In this document: one piece after another, positions 50,863-51,578 of the stretch
Layout: each line of letters starts with the position of its first letter
Numbering within the stretch: position 1 is the stretch's first letter
DNA from: Gracilibacter sp.
GTDB lineage: Bacteria > Bacillota > Desulfitobacteriia > Desulfitobacteriales > Syntrophobotulaceae
Reading direction: 5' to 3'
Assembly (NCBI GenBank): GCA_024637055.1
Contig: JAGXFZ010000109.1
Span: 1-51,578 of the forward strand
DNA length: 51,578 nt
Made by a program: the position numbers and the translations under genes
Notes under the pieces: generated by a model
Database searches by the model: none
Seen by the model: only the letters and a program-made list of their open reading frames with translations
What the model was told of the DNA's origin: nothing

Positions 50863-51261
50863 ATGAAGATTGCAATACCGACTGGATTAGCTTTGGGAAT
50901 CAATCCGTATTTTACTGGAATAACCATAGTGCTTTTATCGGTAGCCGCTCTAATATTGGTAGCCTATTTCGAAGAGAACTTGAAGTATGTACTGATTAGA
51001 AGCAATGTTCAGAAAAAGTTGGAAGATAAAAGTGGTAATATGTATAAGGTATGGGATAGGTATGGCGTAGTTGGATTGGGCTTAATATCTCCACTTCTTA
51101 TGGGGGCTCCATTAGGTGCAGCAATTGGAATATCTTTAGGTATCTCACGTAACAGGCTGATTATCTGGATGACATTAGGTATAGTCATTTGGACAATACT
51201 TATTACATTATTTAGTATTATAGGTCTTGAGGAGATAGACGGAAGAATAGTCGATTATTGA
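50863..51261 (+). CDS. Small membrane protein, possibly Sm_multidrug_ex family
   Basis: The 132-residue protein has three to four hydrophobic segments (IAIPTGLALGINPYFTGITIVLLSVAALILVAYF in part, VGLGLISPLLMGAPLGAAIGISLGI, IIWMTLGIVIWTILITLFSIIGL). The GLISPLLMGAPLGAAIG motif resembles the small multi-drug export protein family (PF06695), whose function is not firmly established. ATG 50863 has no strong Shine-Dalgarno sequence (GACAGGG about 10 bases upstream). It appears complete and is transcribed toward the window end. Confidence 0.7.
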   Translation: MKIAIPTGLALGINPYFTGITIVLLSVAALILVAYFEENLKYVLIRSNVQKKLEDKSGNMYKVWDRYGVVGLGLISPLLMGAPLGAAIGISLGISRNRLIIWMTLGIVIWTILITLFSIIGLEEIDGRIVDY

Positions 51262-51322
51262 GCATTAATTAATTATTGATTTTGGTGTTGTTAATACTAT
51301 ACCAAGGAAAGAAGGTATAGAT

Positions 51323-51578
51323 ATGAACCGACTTCTATCAGAAGATAAATTTTTAAGAGTATTGTTTGATACTATACCTTTGATTGCGTTGGTACTAGAT
51401 AAAAACCTGATGGTGTCAGCTGTGAACAGAGCTACGGCAAGGTTTTATACCTATTTGTGCCTCATGCAAAAACATTCGTGATGATTCTGGCTACTGGAGT
51501 AGGTTAGAAAAATACATCGAGAAAAATTCTGAGATAGAATTCACTCATGACCTATGCCCTGACTGTATAGAAAAACTA
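51323..51578 (+). pseudogene. PAS-domain gene with internal deletion and frameshift
   Basis: ATG 51323 opens a frame MNRLLSEDKFLRVLF..., IALVLDKNLMVSAVNRAT, the beginning of a PAS sensor domain, which stops at 51479-51481. From 51441 another frame (+1) reads GFIPICASCKNIRDDSGYW..., FTHDLCPDCIEKL, the well-known C-terminal CxxC module that follows PAS or receiver domains in sensory proteins. The PAS core and everything between are missing, so the gene has lost its middle and its frame. It runs off the right end of the window, so the true 3' end is not visible. Confidence 0.75.

Overview
The window looks like a chromosomal segment of a low-GC, Gram-positive, anaerobic endospore former (Clostridia, perhaps Peptococcaceae or a relative). 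The support is: strong AGGAGG-type ribosome binding sites with GTG and TTG starts, the addB-addA recombination operon, an M-box magnesium riboswitch in front of mgtE, rubrerythrin, CWB2 cell-wall-binding repeats, and a large locus resembling the Bacillus subtilis sps (spore surface polysaccharide) operon. I saw no rRNA, tRNA, CRISPR array or complete insertion sequence. The species cannot be named from sequence alone.

Layout. 1-3000: a structured repeat, a two-component system (response regulator and histidine kinase) and a secreted DUF2680-type protein. 2998-24104: a surface-glycan locus. It holds dTDP-rhamnose genes (rmlD at the left end; rmlA, a 3,5-epimerase-type cupin and rmlB at the right end), two family 2 glycosyltransferases, and a full set of pseudaminic-acid-type nonulosonate functions: pseB dehydratase, pseC aminotransferase, pseH acetyltransferase, pseG nucleotide hydrolase, three NeuB-family synthases, and a cytidylyltransferase that occurs only as a fusion to one synthase. 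It also holds an SDR enzyme, a Pse-associated methylase, two SpsB-like proteins and a clear SpsA orthologue. A sigma-K-like promoter lies in front of spsA, as expected for a late mother-cell spore coat or crust locus. Two paralogous Cys/Pro-rich proteins without signal peptides (6639-7274 and 27084-27698) flank the locus and are candidate structural or acceptor proteins of the spore surface.

24186-29937: a cell-surface or cell-wall island: a small unknown protein, an M23-like protein with a changed zinc motif, two carboxypeptidase-regulatory-like (beta-sandwich) proteins, the second Cys/Pro-rich protein, a possible degenerate amidase and a possible propeller protein. 30165-37962: two small proteins (one with a heavy-metal-associated-like fold), a PadR-type regulator, a CWB2 surface protein, an aminotransferase, an MFS exporter and a zinc alcohol dehydrogenase. 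The padR gene and the exporter gene carry almost identical long palindromes overlapping TTGCAG-17-TATAGT promoters, which suggests one regulon.

37963-38822: a gene-free stretch packed with MITE-like palindromic elements. 38823-48063: an SDR/DUF2867 protein, a YaiI/YqxD protein, addB and addA, probably co-transcribed. 48064-51578: M-box riboswitch and mgtE, a perfect 26-bp inverted repeat, rubrerythrin, a small membrane protein, and a frameshifted PAS-domain gene remnant running off the end.

All functional assignments rest on reading motifs and remembered family features; no database search was run.
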